A stretch of DNA of 54,121 bases, taken from Sporosarcina sp. Lineage in GTDB: Bacteria; Bacillota; Bacilli; Bacillales_A; Planococcaceae. A program made the position numbers and the translations under genes. The stretch is taken from assembly GCA_029263895.1 (NCBI GenBank), contig JARIDO010000045.1:1-54121 (forward strand), given 5' to 3'. Below are positions 37,139-47,767 of the stretch, piece by piece. Under the pieces are notes generated by a model. It saw nothing but the letters and a program-made list of their open reading frames with translations. It ran no database searches and was not told the DNA's origin. Each line of letters begins with the position of its first letter. Position 1 is the stretch's first letter.

Positions 37139-37212
37139 TGGCGGCAGAGGGGATCGAACCCCCGACCTCACGGGTATGAACCGTACGCTCTAGCCAGCTG
37201 AGCTACGCCGCC
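37139..37212 (-). tRNA. tRNA-Met (anticodon CAT), elongator type
   Basis: Read on the minus strand it begins GGCGGCGTAGCTCAGCTGG and folds to a full cloverleaf. The anticodon is CAT (complement of 37176-37178), the T-loop is GTTCGAT, and the acceptor stem ends in GCCGCC with discriminator A. CCA is not encoded. G1-C72 pairing and the absence of three G-C pairs in the anticodon stem rule out initiator tRNA. A lysidine-type tRNA-Ile2 also has CAT, but the sequence matches my memory of the trnSL-Met1 gene found at this place in B. subtilis. Confidence 0.93.
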
Positions 37213-37326
37213 GATAGTATTCTTTGAGATGCTTAGAAGCGTCTGTAGAGAACAACAATACTCATAATACATCCGAATAGTATGCGTGTCAATAAGTCGT
37301 TTAAAAAAGAAAAAGTATAAAGAAAT

Positions 37327-37333
37327 CGTCGAA
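37327..37333 (+). promoter_or_regulatory. Possible Spo0A box before spoIIE
   Basis: CGTCGAA matches the 0A box TGTCGAA at six of seven positions. It lies about 54-60 bp upstream of a TATACT (37387-37392) that could be the spoIIE -10. B. subtilis spoIIE is activated by Spo0A at a sigma-A promoter with long spacing. I cannot fix the -35. Confidence 0.35.
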
Positions 37334-37423
37334 ACATTTTGTTTAGTTAATGCCATGAACAGACAATTTATTGAGGTTGTTCTATGTATACTCGAAGGAT
37401 AGTACGCATAGGGGGAATGAAAA

Positions 37424-39829
37424 ATGAAGCTAATCAGTACTGTCATGCGACCGATTGGACAACCTATTCATGGGATAATGGAAGTCGTTGAAAAGAAGAG
37501 GATGGATATTGTTTTTGCGTTGCTTTTTCTAATTGGTACTTTCTTTTTGTCACAAGCTGTATTGTTTGATGCGGCTGTTCCTTTCTTTTTGCCTATTTGG
37601 GCTTTAGCGAAAGCACGTTTTCGTAAATATTTAGTTTGGGTGTTTATTGGCGGGATGGTAGGGGGGGCATTTTTAGGAGTTGGACAAGGGGTCATTCATT
37701 TACTGGAGCTTGCATTGTTTAATGCAGTTTTTAAACAACCGATTATGAGAAAAGTTGTTCCGCTAACCGTAGCAGGTTGTATAATTGTTGTTCAAGTTTT
37801 GTGGCAGTTTATCATGCATGCTGGTCAACCACCTGTGGAAGTCCAATTGTTCATTGGTTTTGAGGCGATTTTAGCTTTATTTATGACGTTTTTTCTTTTT
37901 GTTGCATTCCCGCCGGCGGATCGTATGTTTTTTGGGAAGTGGACACCAGAGCGTCTAGGTGCAGCGTGTATTGTAGGGGTCATGGCTACGACGGGTATGG
38001 GTTCGATTATGATAGGTCCTGTGTCAGTTGCGGGATTATTAATCCACGTAACGATATTGCTTGCAGCATTAGTCGGTGGACTTCCTTTTTCTACGACGAT
38101 TGCGATGATAGTTGCCGCTATTATGGGGATTGCTGAATTATCATTTTCCGGCATGATGGCGGTGTATGGGATGACAGGTTTCTTTGCGGGTGCATTGGGA
38201 CGTTTCGGTAAGATTGGTATTGTTGCAGGAGGACTGTTTGTTTCTGTGTTTTTTCTCTTGTATGATCTAACGTTGCCGTTAGATAGTTCGCACTTCGTAA
38301 CACTTGGCGTGGCAAGTGTGTTGTTTTTACTAATTCCGTCGAAAAATCTTGAGCCATTAAAACGCGTATTTCAATCGACGACAAAAGAAGTGTCAGATAA
38401 ACGACATAAGTGGCTTTCGGATAAATTGAATGAGCAACTCGCTGACTTTCAGAAGTTTTCTGAGTTCATGTCAACACTTGTCGGGGGACGATCTTTATCA
38501 CTTGGAGAGTTTGGAACAGAAAAGACAGTTGAAAGGCCCGTCCCGACGATTTGTCAGTCCTGCTTTCGTTATTCGAAATGCTGGGAGAAAAGTGATGACA
38601 TGGCTTTTCTTCTAGATGAGTGGGAAACAACGTACTCCATGACAAAGAAAGCATCTCGCCATCGTGTGGAGGAGAAAATTAAGTATAAGTGTATTAAATC
38701 GACCGGACTTTTTAACGAAATGGAAGAACAAGCGTCTCACCGATTACTTTCCGGACAATTGCAACATGGTCGAAAAATGCTAGCACTCCAACTACGTGAT
38801 ATGAGTACACATTTGGATAAAATTATGAATGAAATAAAAGAGGATATCTCAATCTATAGACCGGCAGAAGAGGAGCTTGCTAAACGTTTGTCTGAACTGT
38901 CCATTGAATACTTTCAAATTGATATCCTATCAGGTGAACGGGGTGAACGACGCATTGTTTGTTGTATTCCCGAAAGAAGATCGGATTTCGAAACAGATAC
39001 GACTGTGGCGGAACGATTAATTCTACCGATACTGGAGGAAATGTATGATGAACCTATCTGTGTCGTAAAATCACTTTCGCTTGAAGAGCCGTTCCCGCAT
39101 ATTCAATTAACATTTGGATCAGCAGTTCGCTTTACTTTGGATTATGGAGTTGTCGCGACGGCGGGTAGTGAAACATTTCAAGCAGGAGATGCTTATGAAG
39201 TTTTTCAGTTACACGAAGGGTTAACTGCTGTTTTGCTATCGGATGGAATGGGTCAAGATTTAAATGCGTATCGTGAAAGTAGAAAAGTGATACGACTCAT
39301 GCGGGAGTGTTTAAATCGGAAGATGGATCCTGAAACAGCGATGCATACGCTCCATTACATGATGTCTTTAAATGGCTTGGATGATATGTATGCAACGCTC
39401 GATTTAGCGTTAATTGATCTGCAATCAGGTAAACTTTGGTCGTGGAAAGCTGGTTCTATGAGTACTTATATTAAAAGAGGGAATGACTTTTTAAGGTTAG
39501 ATAGTAAATCAGTGCCCGTTGGCTTCCTTCCATCTATCTCGGTAGAAGCAAAAAATGAGGAGCTGAAGGCTGGAGATATCATTGTGATGATGACAGATGG
39601 TATATTTAATGGAGATGTTACACTTGAAAAACAGGAAAGTGTGATTTATAGCACACTGCAGAAGTACGAAGGGTATGATTGTGAACGTATTGCAGATCGT
39701 ATTATGCATGAAATGGAACGTAAATTTCATGCCAATTGTGATGATCGTACTGTCCTTGTTATGAAAGTTGATCATGTACTTCCAAAGTGGACGAGTTTTA
39801 GACCTCATTCCCGTTTACTAATGCAGTGA
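37424..39829 (+). CDS. spoIIE: Stage II sporulation protein E (PP2C-type phosphatase)
   Basis: Dephosphorylates SpoIIAA to release sigma-F in the forespore and helps form the asymmetric septum with FtsZ. The 801-aa protein has about ten membrane segments in residues 25-310, a central regulatory region, and a C-terminal PP2C domain with the metal-binding LLSDGMGQD (D607-G608) and MMTDGIFNGD. AGGGGGAATG precedes the ATG. In B. subtilis yabS and yabT follow; here tilS follows directly. Confidence 0.97.
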   Translation: MKLISTVMRPIGQPIHGIMEVVEKKRMDIVFALLFLIGTFFLSQAVLFDAAVPFFLPIWALAKARFRKYLVWVFIGGMVGGAFLGVGQGVIHLLELALFNAVFKQPIMRKVVPLTVAGCIIVVQVLWQFIMHAGQPPVEVQLFIGFEAILALFMTFFLFVAFPPADRMFFGKWTPERLGAACIVGVMATTGMGSIMIGPVSVAGLLIHVTILLAALVGGLPFSTTIAMIVAAIMGIAELSFSGMMAVYGMTGFFAGALGRFGKIGIVAGGLFVSVFFLLYDLTLPLDSSHFVTLGVASVLFLLIPSKNLEPLKRVFQSTTKEVSDKRHKWLSDKLNEQLADFQKFSEFMSTLVGGRSLSLGEFGTEKTVERPVPTICQSCFRYSKCWEKSDDMAFLLDEWETTYSMTKKASRHRVEEKIKYKCIKSTGLFNEMEEQASHRLLSGQLQHGRKMLALQLRDMSTHLDKIMNEIKEDISIYRPAEEELAKRLSELSIEYFQIDILSGERGERRIVCCIPERRSDFETDTTVAERLILPILEEMYDEPICVVKSLSLEEPFPHIQLTFGSAVRFTLDYGVVATAGSETFQAGDAYEVFQLHEGLTAVLLSDGMGQDLNAYRESRKVIRLMRECLNRKMDPETAMHTLHYMMSLNGLDDMYATLDLALIDLQSGKLWSWKAGSMSTYIKRGNDFLRLDSKSVPVGFLPSISVEAKNEELKAGDIIVMMTDGIFNGDVTLEKQESVIYSTLQKYEGYDCERIADRIMHEMERKFHANCDDRTVLVMKVDHVLPKWTSFRPHSRLLMQ

Positions 39830-39864
39830 GCAACAAAGGTTTGAGTGAAGGAGAAGACATAGCG

Positions 39865-41268
39865 ATGATTACTCTTAAAGAAATGGCAACTCAATTTATC
39901 CAACAAAATGCACTTCTCAAAGAGGGCGATCGAATCCTAGTAGCCTGTTCGGGAGGTGTAGATTCTGTTGGATTATTGCATTTCTTAGCATCTCATAAAA
40001 ATGAACTGAGTGTGGATATTGCAGCGGTACATGTCGACCATATGCTCCGAGGAGCAGAGTCGGCAGAAGATGGAAGCTATGTTGAAAGTTTGTGTCAATC
40101 GTATGGCATTCCGTTTTACGGTGGTAGCGTACCCGTCCCTGAAATCTTGGCAGTGGAAGGTGGGAATTTACAGGCGGTGTGTAGGGAAGGTCGATATGCA
40201 CACTTCTCGAAAGTGATGGCTGAAATGGATTTCAATGTTTTGGCAACTGCTCATCATGCAGAGGATCAGCTTGAGACGTTATTGATGCAACTAACAAAAG
40301 GGGTTTATCCAATCGGAATGTCCTCTTCGAGAGAAATAGAGAGTGGCGTGTTAATACGTCCTTTTCTATCCGTGATGAAAGCGGATATTCATAAATATTT
40401 AGAGCAATATGCCGTAACTTATAGGGAGGATCCTAGTAATCATAGTGATGCCTATATGCGCAACCGATTTCGCCATCATGTTATACCGTTTGTGCTCGAG
40501 GAAAATGCACTGGCAGCCCGAAATAGTGTTAAACTAGCCGGTCATCTTCAGGAGGATGAGGAGTTGCTGAATCGCCTGGCAACCGAAGAGTTTGAAAGAA
40601 ATGTAAAATTTGCAAGTGATGGCCTTCCGATGATTGATGTATTAACATTTTCGGCTATGCACCTTTCTTTACAAAGAAGAGTGATTACACTACTATTAAA
40701 TTATCTTTACGACGGAGAAACTGTACCCGTTGAACACAATTCGACGCTTGTTACTCAATTGATTCGTCATCTACATTCAACGGAGGGAAATGTAACCATT
40801 GACTTACCAAGAGGTTTCCGTTTTGTAAGAGAGTACAATCAGTTAACATTTAGTCGAACTACAGATTTACACAAGCGTACTGCACCACAAGTATTGCCAA
40901 AGGGTGTATGGACGCAATGGCAACCGGACATGATGTTTTTTTGGGATGAATTAGGTAGTCCTCACTTGGGTCCGTTAACAGACAAAGACGAAGTCCTGTA
41001 TTTTGACTTGCCGAACAGTGCTTTACCTTTAAGTATTAGAAATCGCAAAGATGGAGATCGTATCCTGTTACCAGGAATGGAACACCAGAAACGATTGTCG
41101 AGACTATTGATTGATGAAAAAGTTGTATTGCGAGACCGTAATCGTCTGCCGATTGTTATTACTGCTCAAGACGAAGTGTGTGCTGTGCCAGGAGTGCGTT
41201 ACGGAAAAGCATTTTCCAAAAATGAACTAATGCATAACAAGTACATATTGTGCGTTCGTAATTTGTAA
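39865..41268 (+). CDS. tilS: tRNA(Ile)-lysidine synthase
   Basis: Converts C34 of tRNA-Ile(CAU) to lysidine so it reads AUA instead of AUG; essential. The 467-aa protein has the PP-loop SGGVDS (residues 29-34), the HHAEDQLETLLMQL segment and RNRFRHHVIPFV, and a C-terminal TilS domain (DGDRILLPGMEHQKRLSRLLID). I chose ATG 39865 with AAGGAGA ten bases upstream. A GTG at 39826 overlapping the spoIIE stop is in frame but lacks a ribosome site. Confidence 0.95.
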   Translation: MITLKEMATQFIQQNALLKEGDRILVACSGGVDSVGLLHFLASHKNELSVDIAAVHVDHMLRGAESAEDGSYVESLCQSYGIPFYGGSVPVPEILAVEGGNLQAVCREGRYAHFSKVMAEMDFNVLATAHHAEDQLETLLMQLTKGVYPIGMSSSREIESGVLIRPFLSVMKADIHKYLEQYAVTYREDPSNHSDAYMRNRFRHHVIPFVLEENALAARNSVKLAGHLQEDEELLNRLATEEFERNVKFASDGLPMIDVLTFSAMHLSLQRRVITLLLNYLYDGETVPVEHNSTLVTQLIRHLHSTEGNVTIDLPRGFRFVREYNQLTFSRTTDLHKRTAPQVLPKGVWTQWQPDMMFFWDELGSPHLGPLTDKDEVLYFDLPNSALPLSIRNRKDGDRILLPGMEHQKRLSRLLIDEKVVLRDRNRLPIVITAQDEVCAVPGVRYGKAFSKNELMHNKYILCVRNL

Positions 41269-41298
41269 AGTAAGAGTGTGAAAGAGGAGGAATTTTTG

Positions 41299-41841
41299 GT
41301 GTTGGAAAAGGACATTCAAGAAGTGTTAATTACGGAACAAGAAATTTCAGAGAAAATCGAAAAACTAGGCAAAGTACTAACAGACGAGTATAAGGATAAG
41401 TTTCCTCTAGCGATTGGTGTTCTAAAAGGTGCATTACCTTTCATGAGTGATTTAATCAAAAAGTTAGATGTCTATATTGAGCTCGATTTCATGGATGTTT
41501 CAAGTTACGGAAATGCAACTGTCTCATCTGGTGAGGTTAAAATCATAAAAGATCTTAATACAAGTGTCGAAGGACGCGATGTACTCATTATTGAGGATAT
41601 TATCGATAGCGGTAAGACATTAAGCTATCTTGTTGATTTGATGAAATACAGAAAAGCAAATTCTATAAAAATTGTGACACTTCTTGATAAGCCAACCGGA
41701 CGAAAAGTAGATTTAAAGGCGGATTATGTTGCTTTTGAAGTGCCGGATGCATTCGTTGTTGGATATGGTCTAGATTACGCAGAGAAGTACCGTAACTTAC
41801 CATATATCGGTGTGCTAAAAAAGGAAATCTACTCTTTTTAA
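41299..41841 (+). CDS. hpt: Hypoxanthine phosphoribosyltransferase
   Basis: Salvages hypoxanthine and guanine with PRPP. The 180-aa protein has the PRPP loop [17 protein letters not shown], the flexible-loop region MDVSSYGN, and the purine-recognition end [23 protein letters not shown] chose GTG 41299, eight bases after GGAGG, giving the standard 180 residues; GTG 41278 lies upstream of the ribosome site. It follows tilS, and in B. subtilis the two proteins affect ftsH expression. Confidence 0.96.
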   Translation: MLEKDIQEVLITEQEISEKIEKLGKVLTDEYKDKFPLAIGVLKGALPFMSDLIKKLDVYIELDFMDVSSYGNATVSSGEVKIIKDLNTSVEGRDVLIIEDIIDSGKTLSYLVDLMKYRKANSIKIVTLLDKPTGRKVDLKADYVAFEVPDAFVVGYGLDYAEKYRNLPYIGVLKKEIYSF

Positions 41842-41961
41842 AAAGTGTTCTAATAGGGGAAAGCAAACTTTTAGTTCCAAAGGCATTTCCTTTGTAGAAT
41901 AACACTTACTTGTGATAAGATTTACACTAGTTTTCTGTCTAAAGAAATGAGGAGGCTTGGG

Positions 41962-43941
41962 ATGAATCGGATATTTCGATACTTTCTATTATACGGACTA
42001 ATATTCCTAGCAATTATGGGGATATTTAGCTCACTAAACAATACAAATCCAAAAACAAAAGAAATCTCTCTTGATCAATTCATCGTTGCCTTTGAAGGTG
42101 GCAAAGTTACTGAGTTAACGATTCAGCCAGATCAGATGGTGTATGAGGTCAAAGGGAAAATGAAAGGTTACAAGGAAGGCGAAACATTTGTAACGAATAT
42201 CTTCCAAAATGATGAAGCTTTAATCAAAGATATTCGTGCGTATGTCGTTGAAAACCCAGTGAACGCAAAACTTCTTAAAGCGCCAGAAACAAGTGCTTGG
42301 GTATCCTTCTTTACAGGACTTGTACCTTTCATAATCATTTTCATCCTCTTCTTCTTCTTGTTAAATCAAGCGCAAGGTGGCGGCGGAGGCCGCGTGATGA
42401 ATTTCGGTAAGAGTAAAGCGAAACTTCATTCTGATGATCGTAAAAAGGTTCGTTTTACGGATGTAGCGGGAGCAGATGAAGAAAAACAAGAACTTGTTGA
42501 AGTTGTTGATTTCCTTAAAGATTCACGTAAGTTTGCAGAAGTAGGCGCTCGAATTCCAAAAGGGATTCTGTTAGTAGGACCCCCGGGTACTGGTAAAACA
42601 TTACTTGCTCGTGCAGTTGCGGGTGAAGCAGGAGTTCCTTTCTTCTCCATTTCAGGTTCTGATTTCGTTGAGATGTTCGTAGGTGTAGGTGCTTCACGTG
42701 TTCGTGACTTATTTGAAAATGCGAAAAAGAATGCACCGTGTATTATTTTTATCGATGAAATCGATGCAGTGGGTCGTCAACGTGGCGCGGGTCTCGGTGG
42801 TGGACATGATGAGCGTGAGCAAACTTTGAACCAACTTCTCGTAGAGATGGATGGTTTCGGGGAAAACGAAGGTATCATTATTGTGGCTGCAACGAACCGT
42901 CCAGATATTTTAGATCCAGCGCTATTGCGTCCAGGCCGTTTTGACCGTCAAATTACAGTTGGCCGTCCAGATGTTAAAGGCCGAGAAGCTGTTCTAGAAG
43001 TACATTCACGCAATAAACCTTTTGATGAAACCGTCAACTTAAAGGCTCTTGCACAACGTACACCTGGATTTTCGGGTGCCGATCTGGAAAACTTACTAAA
43101 TGAAGCTGCGCTTGTAGCTGCAAGACGTAACAAAACCAAGATTGATATGGCGGATATTGACGAAGCGACAGACCGTGTTATAGCAGGTACTGCGAAGACG
43201 AGTCGTGTCATTTCTGAAAAAGAACGTTTAATCGTAGCAAACCACGAAGCAGGACACGTAGTTGTGGGTCTTATGTTAGATGATGCTGAAATTGTTCATA
43301 AAGTAACAATTGTCCCTCGCGGACAGGCGGGCGGTTATGCCGTTATGCTTCCGAAAGAAGATCGCTACTTCATGACAAAACCAGAACTTCTAGATAAAAT
43401 CGCAGGTTTACTTGGTGGTCGTGTATCTGAAGAAATCGTTCTAGGAGAAGTTTCGACAGGTGCGCATAACGACTTCCAACGCGCAACAGGAATTGCTCGT
43501 TCAATGGTAACTGAATACGGTATGAGTGATAAGCTTGGACCAATGCAATTCGGTCAAGCGCAAAGTGGAAATGTGTTCCTTGGTAGAGACTTTAATTCTG
43601 AACAAAACTATTCAGAGTCAATTGCATATGAAATCGACCAAGAAATGCAAAAAATTATTAAAGAACAATATGCTCGTACAAAAGAAATACTTACAGAGAA
43701 CAGAGATTTGCTAGACTTGATAGCGAAAAACCTTCTTGAAGTTGAAACGCTGGATGCTGAACAAATCAATCACTTGAAAGATCATGGAACATTGCCAATC
43801 CGTTCTTATGGTAAAACTGAAGATAGCGCTGCTGTACCTGATGTAACAGGTGCACCGAATGATCCTTCAGTTGGCGATTTGCCGAGTGAAACTGAATCTG
43901 AACAACCGTTAAAACCGATTGATGAAGAGCATAGAGGATAA
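41962..43941 (+). CDS. ftsH: ATP-dependent zinc metalloprotease FtsH
   Basis: Membrane-anchored AAA+ protease for quality control and regulated proteolysis, including sporulation in B. subtilis. The 659-aa protein has two membrane segments (about 7-24 and 113-136), Walker A GPPGTGKT (206-213), Walker [16 protein letters not shown], the second region of homology RPGRFDRQI, and the zinc site H428-E-A-G-H432. I chose ATG 41962, six bases after GAGGAGG; an in-frame ATG at 41947 runs through that site. The acidic C-terminal tail is unstructured. Confidence 0.97.
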   Translation: MNRIFRYFLLYGLIFLAIMGIFSSLNNTNPKTKEISLDQFIVAFEGGKVTELTIQPDQMVYEVKGKMKGYKEGETFVTNIFQNDEALIKDIRAYVVENPVNAKLLKAPETSAWVSFFTGLVPFIIIFILFFFLLNQAQGGGGGRVMNFGKSKAKLHSDDRKKVRFTDVAGADEEKQELVEVVDFLKDSRKFAEVGARIPKGILLVGPPGTGKTLLARAVAGEAGVPFFSISGSDFVEMFVGVGASRVRDLFENAKKNAPCIIFIDEIDAVGRQRGAGLGGGHDEREQTLNQLLVEMDGFGENEGIIIVAATNRPDILDPALLRPGRFDRQITVGRPDVKGREAVLEVHSRNKPFDETVNLKALAQRTPGFSGADLENLLNEAALVAARRNKTKIDMADIDEATDRVIAGTAKTSRVISEKERLIVANHEAGHVVVGLMLDDAEIVHKVTIVPRGQAGGYAVMLPKEDRYFMTKPELLDKIAGLLGGRVSEEIVLGEVSTGAHNDFQRATGIARSMVTEYGMSDKLGPMQFGQAQSGNVFLGRDFNSEQNYSESIAYEIDQEMQKIIKEQYARTKEILTENRDLLDLIAKNLLEVETLDAEQINHLKDHGTLPIRSYGKTEDSAAVPDVTGAPNDPSVGDLPSETESEQPLKPIDEEHRG

Positions 43942-43952
43942 CAACAAATGAG

Positions 43953-43988
43953 AGCCGACTGTTTATTTTAAAGCAGTCGGCTTTTTTC
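43953..43988 (+). terminator. Rho-independent terminator after ftsH
   Basis: AGCCGACTG (43953-43961) pairs perfectly with CAGTCGGCT (43974-43982), followed by six T. Confidence 0.9.
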
Positions 43989-44047
43989 TATTCACTGGTA
44001 TGTGGTATGATGTTTTGGAAAACGTCGAAGTTAGCGAGGAAACGATA

Positions 44048-44812
44048 ATGATCTTAGTGATGGATACAGGAAACACAAATATTGTTCTTGGTGTTTACGA
44101 ACAAGGAGAACTCAAATACCATTGGCGCATGGAAACCTATCGTCAAAAGACTGAAGATGAGTATGCGATGCAAGTGAAAGCGCTATTCTCACATGTTGGT
44201 CTTTCTTTTAATGATGTGAACGGTATCATTATATCGTCAGTCGTACCGCCTGTGATGTTCCCATTGGAGCAAATGTGTAGGAAATATTTCAATATAAAAC
44301 CTTTAGTAGTAGGACCGGGTGTGAAAACAGGTCTTAATATTAAATATGAAAACCCTAGAGAAGTCGGAGCCGACCGTATTGTAAATGCAGTTGCTGCGAT
44401 TCAGGAGTACGGAAATCCATTAATTATTGTGGACTTCGGGACTGCAACCACATATTGCTATGTGAATGAAAATGCGGAGTATATGGGTGGAGCTATTGCA
44501 CCGGGAATTGGCATTTCGATGGAGGCGTTGTTTGATAGAGCTTCCAAATTGCCACGTGTCGAATTAACGAAACCTGAATCAGTGATTGGTAAAAACACAG
44601 TTGCTGCTATGCAGGCAGGAATTGTCTATGGTTATGTAGGACAAGTTGAAGGGATTGTTGCTCGTTTTAAAGCTCAAAGTAAACTTGAACCAACTGTAAT
44701 TGCCACCGGTGGTATGGCAGATTTGATCGCGAGCGAGACATCTGTAATAGATGTTGTAGACAACTTTCTAACGTTGAAAGGGCTTCATTTAATTTACGAA
44801 AGAAATGTGTAA
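44048..44812 (+). CDS. coaX: Type III pantothenate kinase
   Basis: First step of coenzyme A synthesis. The 254-aa ASKHA-fold protein shows the phosphate-binding [17 protein letters not shown], the [11 protein letters not shown] motif, [12 protein letters not shown], and [13 protein letters not shown] chose ATG 44048 with GCGAGGAAAC upstream; an in-frame ATG at 44000 lies near the terminator and has no ribosome site. It is followed closely by hslO and the PrsA-like gene, the conserved coaX-hslO-yacD set. Confidence 0.95.
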   Translation: MILVMDTGNTNIVLGVYEQGELKYHWRMETYRQKTEDEYAMQVKALFSHVGLSFNDVNGIIISSVVPPVMFPLEQMCRKYFNIKPLVVGPGVKTGLNIKYENPREVGADRIVNAVAAIQEYGNPLIIVDFGTATTYCYVNENAEYMGGAIAPGIGISMEALFDRASKLPRVELTKPESVIGKNTVAAMQAGIVYGYVGQVEGIVARFKAQSKLEPTVIATGGMADLIASETSVIDVVDNFLTLKGLHLIYERNV

Positions 44813-44831
44813 AAGGAGAATAGATGAAATT

Positions 44832-45719
44832 ATGAACGATTATCTTATTAAAGCTTTAGCTTTTGAAGGGACAATTAGGGCTTACGCTGTACGATCTACT
44901 GAAACGGTTGGTGAAGCACAGCGTAGGCATGGAACTTGGCCAATTGTAACTGCTGCATTAGGAAGATCTATGTCGGCGGCTGTTATGATGGGTGCTATGG
45001 TTAAAGGTGAAGACAAATTGACAATTAAGATTGAAGGAGACGGTCCCCTCGGTTCAATGATTATTGATACGAATGCTTACGGTGAAGTTCGTGGTTATGT
45101 CACGAACCCGCAAGTTCATTTTGACCTAAATGAAAAAGGGAAATTAGACGTCAGACGGGCAGTGGGCACGACGGGTATGTTAACGGTTGTTAAAGACCTA
45201 GGACTTCGTGATTTTTTCACAGGTCAAGTACCTCTTGTTTCAGGAGAGATTGCCGAAGATTTCACAGAGTACTTTGTTGTCTCTGAACAAGTGCCTTCAG
45301 CTGTCGGTTTAGGAGTTCTTGTTAATCCGGATAATTCTGTGAAGGCGGCAGGTGGATTCATTATCCAAGTGATGCCAGGAGCAACTGATGAAACGATTAC
45401 AATTCTTGAAGATAGAATTGCGAATGTGGAACCAATATCAAAGTTAATTGACAGGGGATTGACACCAGAAGAGATTCTTCAAGAAGTTCTGGGTAGAGAG
45501 AATGTTGCGGTATTAGACAGAATGGATGTAACTTTCAGTTGTAACTGTTCAAAAGAACGATTTGGAAATGCGATTATTGGACTTGGACTCCAAGAAGTGC
45601 AAGAACTAATTGAAGAAGACGGTAAAGCGGAAGCGCACTGTCATTTTTGTGGTGAAACTTATGTTTATCCACTAGAGGAACTGGAAGGTTTTGTCGATGA
45701 AATCAAATCTAGATCTTAA
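44832..45719 (+). CDS. hslO: Hsp33 redox-regulated chaperone
   Basis: Holdase chaperone activated by oxidative unfolding of its zinc centre. The 295-aa protein has the N-terminal core ([19 protein letters not shown]) and the C-terminal zinc site with C237, C239 (CNC), C270 and C273 (CHFC). The ATG at 44832 lies 13 bases after AGGAG, longer than usual; an ATG at 44824 in another frame opens only a three-codon frame. The 3' end overlaps the next gene by 23 bases. Confidence 0.95.
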   Translation: MNDYLIKALAFEGTIRAYAVRSTETVGEAQRRHGTWPIVTAALGRSMSAAVMMGAMVKGEDKLTIKIEGDGPLGSMIIDTNAYGEVRGYVTNPQVHFDLNEKGKLDVRRAVGTTGMLTVVKDLGLRDFFTGQVPLVSGEIAEDFTEYFVVSEQVPSAVGLGVLVNPDNSVKAAGGFIIQVMPGATDETITILEDRIANVEPISKLIDRGLTPEEILQEVLGRENVAVLDRMDVTFSCNCSKERFGNAIIGLGLQEVQELIEEDGKAEAHCHFCGETYVYPLEELEGFVDEIKSRS

Positions 45720-46620
45720 AAAAGATAACAGTCTGCAGCCGAAGCGGAAACTTAAAACAAGACCACTCCTTCTATTGATTGCGATTCTCTTTGTATTCAA
45801 TGTATTGTGGTTTGTTGCATGGTCAATGTCAGATGTACGGCAATCGGCAAATGAAGAAGTGGCTTCTATAGCCGGAAAAAAGATCACTCGCGAACAGTGG
45901 ATGACAGCGATGGAAAAAGAAATTGGTGAAGAGACACTTTTAAACTTAGTGAATGAGAAAGTGATGGAAGAAGCCGCTAAACAACATGGCATTAAAGTTT
46001 CGGAGAAGGAAATTAATCTTGAAGTTGCGCTTATCCATTCGGTAGATGGTGCTGCTTATTCAGGGCTTGATGAAGAGACGATCCGTCAAAAGATTAAATC
46101 TGGGCTTATATTGGAGAAAGTATTGTCAAAAGATGTTGTTTTAAAAGAGAAAACGATTAAGAAATTCTATGATGACAATGAATTACTCTATAATATTGCC
46201 CCCTCTTATAGGACTGCAATCCTCGTTGTGCAAACAAAAGAAGAAGCAGAGCAATCTAAACGTGAGTTGGAAAAGGGTTCCGGATTTGATGTGTTAGCAA
46301 AAGAACGATCTAATGACCCCGCTTCTGCGAGTCTAGGTGGAGATATTGGTTATATTAATCAATCAACAGATACATATGATAAAGTCATAATAAAAACAGC
46401 TTTGAAGTTAAAAGCAGATCAAACGAGTGATGTTGTTAAATTGGCAGATGGCAATTATGCACTTGTTCATGTGAGTGAAGTGAAGGAAGGCCAAACATTT
46501 ACTTATGAGGAAGTAAAAGATCACATCCAACGAGAACTTGCTTTAGAACAACTTCCTCAATCCGTTAATCCTGAAGCGTTTTGGAAAGAGTTTGACGTGG
46601 AGTGGTTTTACGAGAAATAA
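45697..46620 (+). CDS. PrsA-like parvulin-type peptidyl-prolyl isomerase (YacD)
   Basis: A 307-aa membrane-anchored folding factor. A basic N-terminus and one membrane segment (about 23-43, [19 protein letters not shown]) are followed by a SurA-N-like helical region and a parvulin domain around residues 165-260 with [19 protein letters not shown] and [12 protein letters not shown]. Unlike PrsA, no lipobox is visible, so it is held by the membrane segment. I chose ATG 45697 with GGAAGG upstream, inside the hslO 3' end. Confidence 0.88.
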   Translation: MKSNLDLKKDNSLQPKRKLKTRPLLLLIAILFVFNVLWFVAWSMSDVRQSANEEVASIAGKKITREQWMTAMEKEIGEETLLNLVNEKVMEEAAKQHGIKVSEKEINLEVALIHSVDGAAYSGLDEETIRQKIKSGLILEKVLSKDVVLKEKTIKKFYDDNELLYNIAPSYRTAILVVQTKEEAEQSKRELEKGSGFDVLAKERSNDPASASLGGDIGYINQSTDTYDKVIIKTALKLKADQTSDVVKLADGNYALVHVSEVKEGQTFTYEEVKDHIQRELALEQLPQSVNPEAFWKEFDVEWFYEK

Positions 46621-46624
46621 AAAG

Positions 46625-46669
46625 ACTGTCTTGAATCCGAGGAATCACGGGAATTCAAGACAGTTTTTT
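46625..46669 (+). terminator. Rho-independent terminator after the PrsA-like gene
   Basis: ACTGTCTTGAAT (46625-46636) pairs perfectly with ATTCAAGACAGT (46653-46664), followed by six T counting the last stem base. Confidence 0.9.
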
Positions 46670-46727
46670 GCATGTAGGATTGAATTAGCTTCGAAAAGGG
46701 AAAAGATAAAGTGTGACTTCAGTGTAG

Positions 46728-46757
46728 TTGACAACCGTAACAAATAGAGCGTATTAT
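46728..46757 (+). promoter_or_regulatory. Candidate sigma-A promoter of cysK
   Basis: TTGACA (46728-46733), 18 bp, TATTAT (46752-46757), 49 bases before cysK. The AT-rich stretch after the -10 could hold a CymR operator, as B. subtilis cysK is CymR-controlled, but I cannot point to a clear site. Confidence 0.6.
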
Positions 46758-46806
46758 TAATAGAATAAAACATATCAAATTAGTAGGGATTAGGAGAGTG
46801 TTGAGA

Positions 46807-47733
46807 ATGAGTCGTATAGGAAATACTGTTGCAGATTTAGTAGGCAAGACGCCAATTGTTAAAGTGAACAGATTGACAGGACCGGAAGATGCAGAAGTTT
46901 ATCTTAAATTAGAGTACTTCAATCCAGGCTCTAGTGTAAAAGACCGAATTGCCCTAGCGATGATAGAGGTGGCTGAAAAAACAGGAGAAATAAAAGAAGG
47001 TAGCACAATTATTGAACCGACAAGTGGAAATACAGGTATCGGTTTAGCGATGATTGCAGCCGCTAAAGGTTATAAAGCGGTACTTGTGATGCCAGATACA
47101 ATGAGTTCAGAAAGACGCAACCTTCTTAGGGCATATGGAGCTGAGCTTGTATTGACGCCTGGATCAGAAGGCATGAAAGGTGCCATCTCCAAAGCAGAAG
47201 AGTTAGCGAAGCAAAATGGTTGGTTCATGCCGCAACAATTTACAAACGAAGCAAACCCTGAAATTCATCGTCTGACGACAGGACCGGAAATTGTAGAGGT
47301 GATGGACCGTGTCGATGCATTCATTTCAGGTATTGGAACAGGTGGGACGATAACGGGTGTTGGAAGTGTATTGAAAGAAAAGTTTCCAGACGTGAAAATT
47401 ATTGCTGTTGAACCAACAGATTCCGCAATATTGTCTGGAGGACAACCGGGACCACATAAAATACAAGGAATTGGTGCGGGTTTCATACCGGAAGTATTGG
47501 ATACGAAAATCTACGATGAAGTCATTCAAGTGACGAATGACGAAGCATACGAAACGGCTAGGGTTACAGCGCGTGAAGAAGGTGTGCTTGGTGGTGTATC
47601 CTCAGGTGCTGCGGTGTTTGCAGCATTGCAAGTGGCGAAAAAGCTTGGTAAAGGGAAAAAAGTAGTTGCGATTTTACCGTCTAACGGTGAACGCTATCTA
47701 AGTACACCACTTTATCAGTTCGATGATGAATAA
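46807..47733 (+). CDS. cysK: Cysteine synthase A (O-acetylserine sulfhydrylase)
   Basis: Makes cysteine from O-acetylserine and sulfide. The 308-aa fold-type II PLP enzyme has the PLP lysine K45 in [10 protein letters not shown], the substrate loop [11 protein letters not shown] and the phosphate-binding [13 protein letters not shown] 46807 follows AGGAGAG; GTG and TTG codons upstream in frame fall within or next to the ribosome site. In B. subtilis CysK also acts as the CymR co-repressor. Confidence 0.97.
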   Translation: MSRIGNTVADLVGKTPIVKVNRLTGPEDAEVYLKLEYFNPGSSVKDRIALAMIEVAEKTGEIKEGSTIIEPTSGNTGIGLAMIAAAKGYKAVLVMPDTMSSERRNLLRAYGAELVLTPGSEGMKGAISKAEELAKQNGWFMPQQFTNEANPEIHRLTTGPEIVEVMDRVDAFISGIGTGGTITGVGSVLKEKFPDVKIIAVEPTDSAILSGGQPGPHKIQGIGAGFIPEVLDTKIYDEVIQVTNDEAYETARVTAREEGVLGGVSSGAAVFAALQVAKKLGKGKKVVAILPSNGERYLSTPLYQFDDE

Positions 47734-47744
47734 ATAAATGGAGA

Positions 47745-47767
47745 AGGAGTGGAAACGCTCCTTTTTT
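47745..47767 (+). terminator. Rho-independent terminator after cysK
   Basis: AGGAGTG (47745-47751) pairs with CGCTCCT (47756-47762) around a GAAA tetraloop, followed by T's. Confidence 0.82.
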
